A stretch of 64,000 nucleotides of DNA from Gammaproteobacteria bacterium (GTDB taxonomy: Bacteria > Pseudomonadota > Gammaproteobacteria > Pseudomonadales > Azotimanducaceae): contig JAPOVK010000036.1 of the NCBI GenBank assembly GCA_026708185.1, positions 1 through 64,000 of the forward strand, read 5' to 3'. The notes below the pieces were generated by a model that saw only the letters and a program-made list of their open reading frames with translations, was not told the DNA's origin and made no database searches. The position numbers and the translations under genes were made by a program. Positions 63,104 to 64,000 of this stretch are shown piece by piece. Each line of letters starts with the position of its first letter. Position 1 is the first letter of the stretch.

Positions 63104-64000
63104 AGACGATGGTGCGGCCGTTTGGGCTCCTGCTCGTGGCCGTGGCTGCTTCGGCGTGCCGTCCGGATCCGGAAGTCGCCGCCCCGCTTGCCGTGGTGGC
63201 ACCTCAGCTCACCGGGGATTGGGCCGAGATCATCGAACGGGGCACGATCCGCCTGGCGCGACGGTCCTGGACCGGCTTCGAGACCCTGCCTTCGCAAGGC
63301 CTGTCGACCGAGCAGTACCGCCGCCTCGCCGAGGGCTTCGCGGCCCGCCACGGCTTGGTGGTGGACTGGGTGATCGCCGCGGACATGGCCGAGATCTTCG
63401 CGGTGCTCGACGAAGGACGGGCCGACATCGCCGTACACAACATCACCGTGCTGCCTTCCCGCGAGGAACGCGTGGCCTTCTCCGTGCCGCTTACACGCTC
63501 GCGAGAGTGGGTGATCGGAAGGCGCGAGGACGGCGTCTTCGGCGTAGCGGCGGGGACCGCCTACGTCGAGTCCCTGGCGGCCCACTATCCCGATGCCGAC
63601 CGTGCGCCGGTACCGGACGACGCCGATCCGGTCACGTTCGGCACCCTCATCGAGACCGGCGAGATCGACGCCACGATCATGGACGAGGCGGCGGCCCGGG
63701 TCGTGGTGCGGGCCAGTCCCGGGGTCGAGAAAATCCGCGAACTGCCCGAGTTGCACGAACATGCCTGGGCGGTGCGCAAGACCAACCCTCGGCTCAAGGA
63801 GGCTCTTGACGGCTACCTGCGCGAACGGCACAGCGTCGACGAGCAGGTCCTTGCCCACCGAGACTGGCCGGCCGTGCAAGATGCCAAGCGGCTGCGCATG
63901 CTGACGGTGAACGCCCCGACGACGTACTACCTGTGGCGCGGCGAACTGCTCGGCTACGAGTACGAGCTGGTGCGGCTCTTCGCCGACGCCCATGACCTGG
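63100..64000 (+). CDS. MltF-like lipoprotein with tandem solute-binding domains, cut by window end
   Basis: At least 300 residues from GTG 63100 (GTGA overlap with the lipoprotein gene; ATG 63109 is an alternative) and running off the right edge. The lipobox L-V-A-V-A-A-S-A-C is at about residue 17. One SBP_bac_3-like domain (G-T-I-R-L-A-R-R; D-E-G-R-A-D-I-A-V-H-N-I-T; E-R-V-A-F-S-V-P) is followed by a second domain start (L-R-M-L-T-V-N-A-P-T-T-Y-Y; G-Y-E-Y-E-L-V-R-L-F-A). MltF has a solute-binding-like domain before a lytic transglycosylase domain, and that fold may lie beyond the window. Confidence 0.7.
   Translation, partial: MKTMVRPFGLLLVAVAASACRPDPEVAAPLAVVAPQLTGDWAEIIERGTIRLARRSWTGFETLPSQGLSTEQYRRLAEGFAARHGLVVDWVIAADMAEIFAVLDEGRADIAVHNITVLPSREERVAFSVPLTRSREWVIGRREDGVFGVAAGTAYVESLAAHYPDADRAPVPDDADPVTFGTLIETGEIDATIMDEAAARVVVRASPGVEKIRELPELHEHAWAVRKTNPRLKEALDGYLRERHSVDEQVLAHRDWPAVQDAKRLRMLTVNAPTTYYLWRGELLGYEYELVRLFADAHDL

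Noticed and set aside
62101-63993. A 630-codon minus-strand gene
   Set aside because: It is antisense to three overlapping plus-strand genes with clear motifs and has shadow-like Arg/Pro/Ser composition.

Overview
The window is a GC-rich (roughly two-thirds G+C), densely coded bacterial chromosome segment with about fifty genes. Starts at ATG, GTG and TTG, ATGA/GTGA overlaps between operon genes, a YbbN/CnoX-type co-chaperone, a glcDEF glycolate oxidase and Tat-type secreted redox proteins point to an environmental proteobacterium. It is most likely an uncultured, heterotrophic gammaproteobacterium of marine or host-associated habit. That assignment is inference: no rRNA or tRNA gene is visible and no search could be run.

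Layout. 1-390: 3' end of a Y1 (REP-type) transposase. 0.7-6 kb: Anbu proteasome-like protease, then CFA-synthase-like methyltransferase + FAD reductase (ATGA overlap; probable methyl-branched fatty acid synthesis), a TPR protein and YbbN. 5.9-6.2 kb: AT-rich spacer with two consensus DnaA boxes. 6.2-12.3 kb: glutamine-synthetase-like ligase, a two-subunit ABC exporter, PspC and a small exported protein. 12.6-17.2 kb: family III CoA-transferase, acyl-CoA synthetase and NCS2 permease operon. 17.3-22.5 kb: dihydroorotase (minus strand) and glcDEF. 22.5-29.3 kb: small exported protein, aminotransferase, a REP-type transposase flanked by short repeat arrays, DsbA-like protein, glutaredoxin and glutamate dehydrogenase. 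29.4-34.9 kb: DUF5916 outer-membrane protein and a frameshifted ABC-2/M1-like fusion. 35-49.2 kb: two luciferase-like oxidoreductases, VOC protein, PPC-domain protein, lytic transglycosylase, aldose epimerase, FATP-type ligase, two metallo-beta-lactamase hydrolases, Rieske protein, PhyH dioxygenase, a VapBC module and a DUF4037 gene. 49.2-60 kb: aldo/keto reductase, D-aminoacylase-like hydrolase, ATP-dependent DNA ligase, then ankyrin/DUF1552/DUF1592/PQQ-type dehydrogenase genes. 60.1-64 kb: tandem-domain CoA-transferase, a lipoprotein, and an MltF-like lipoprotein running off the right edge.

Two themes recur. One is catabolism of acyl-CoA and other organic substrates: CoA-transferases, acyl-CoA ligases, flavin oxidoreductases, dioxygenase, glycolate oxidase and GDH. 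The other is a short-repeat family built on GGGACA(G/C)AC. It forms arrays on both sides of the intact Y1 transposase, a nine-copy array upstream of the DUF5916 gene, and an in-frame expansion inside glcF. This family, with its candidate mobilising transposase, is the best candidate here for an undescribed element. Further points of interest are a perfect-palindrome family, a VapBC module bounded by a duplicated phyH 3' end, an NCS2 permease with a histidine-kinase-type-ATPase-like tail, and a DUF1592 protein with a doubled N-terminal CXXCH.
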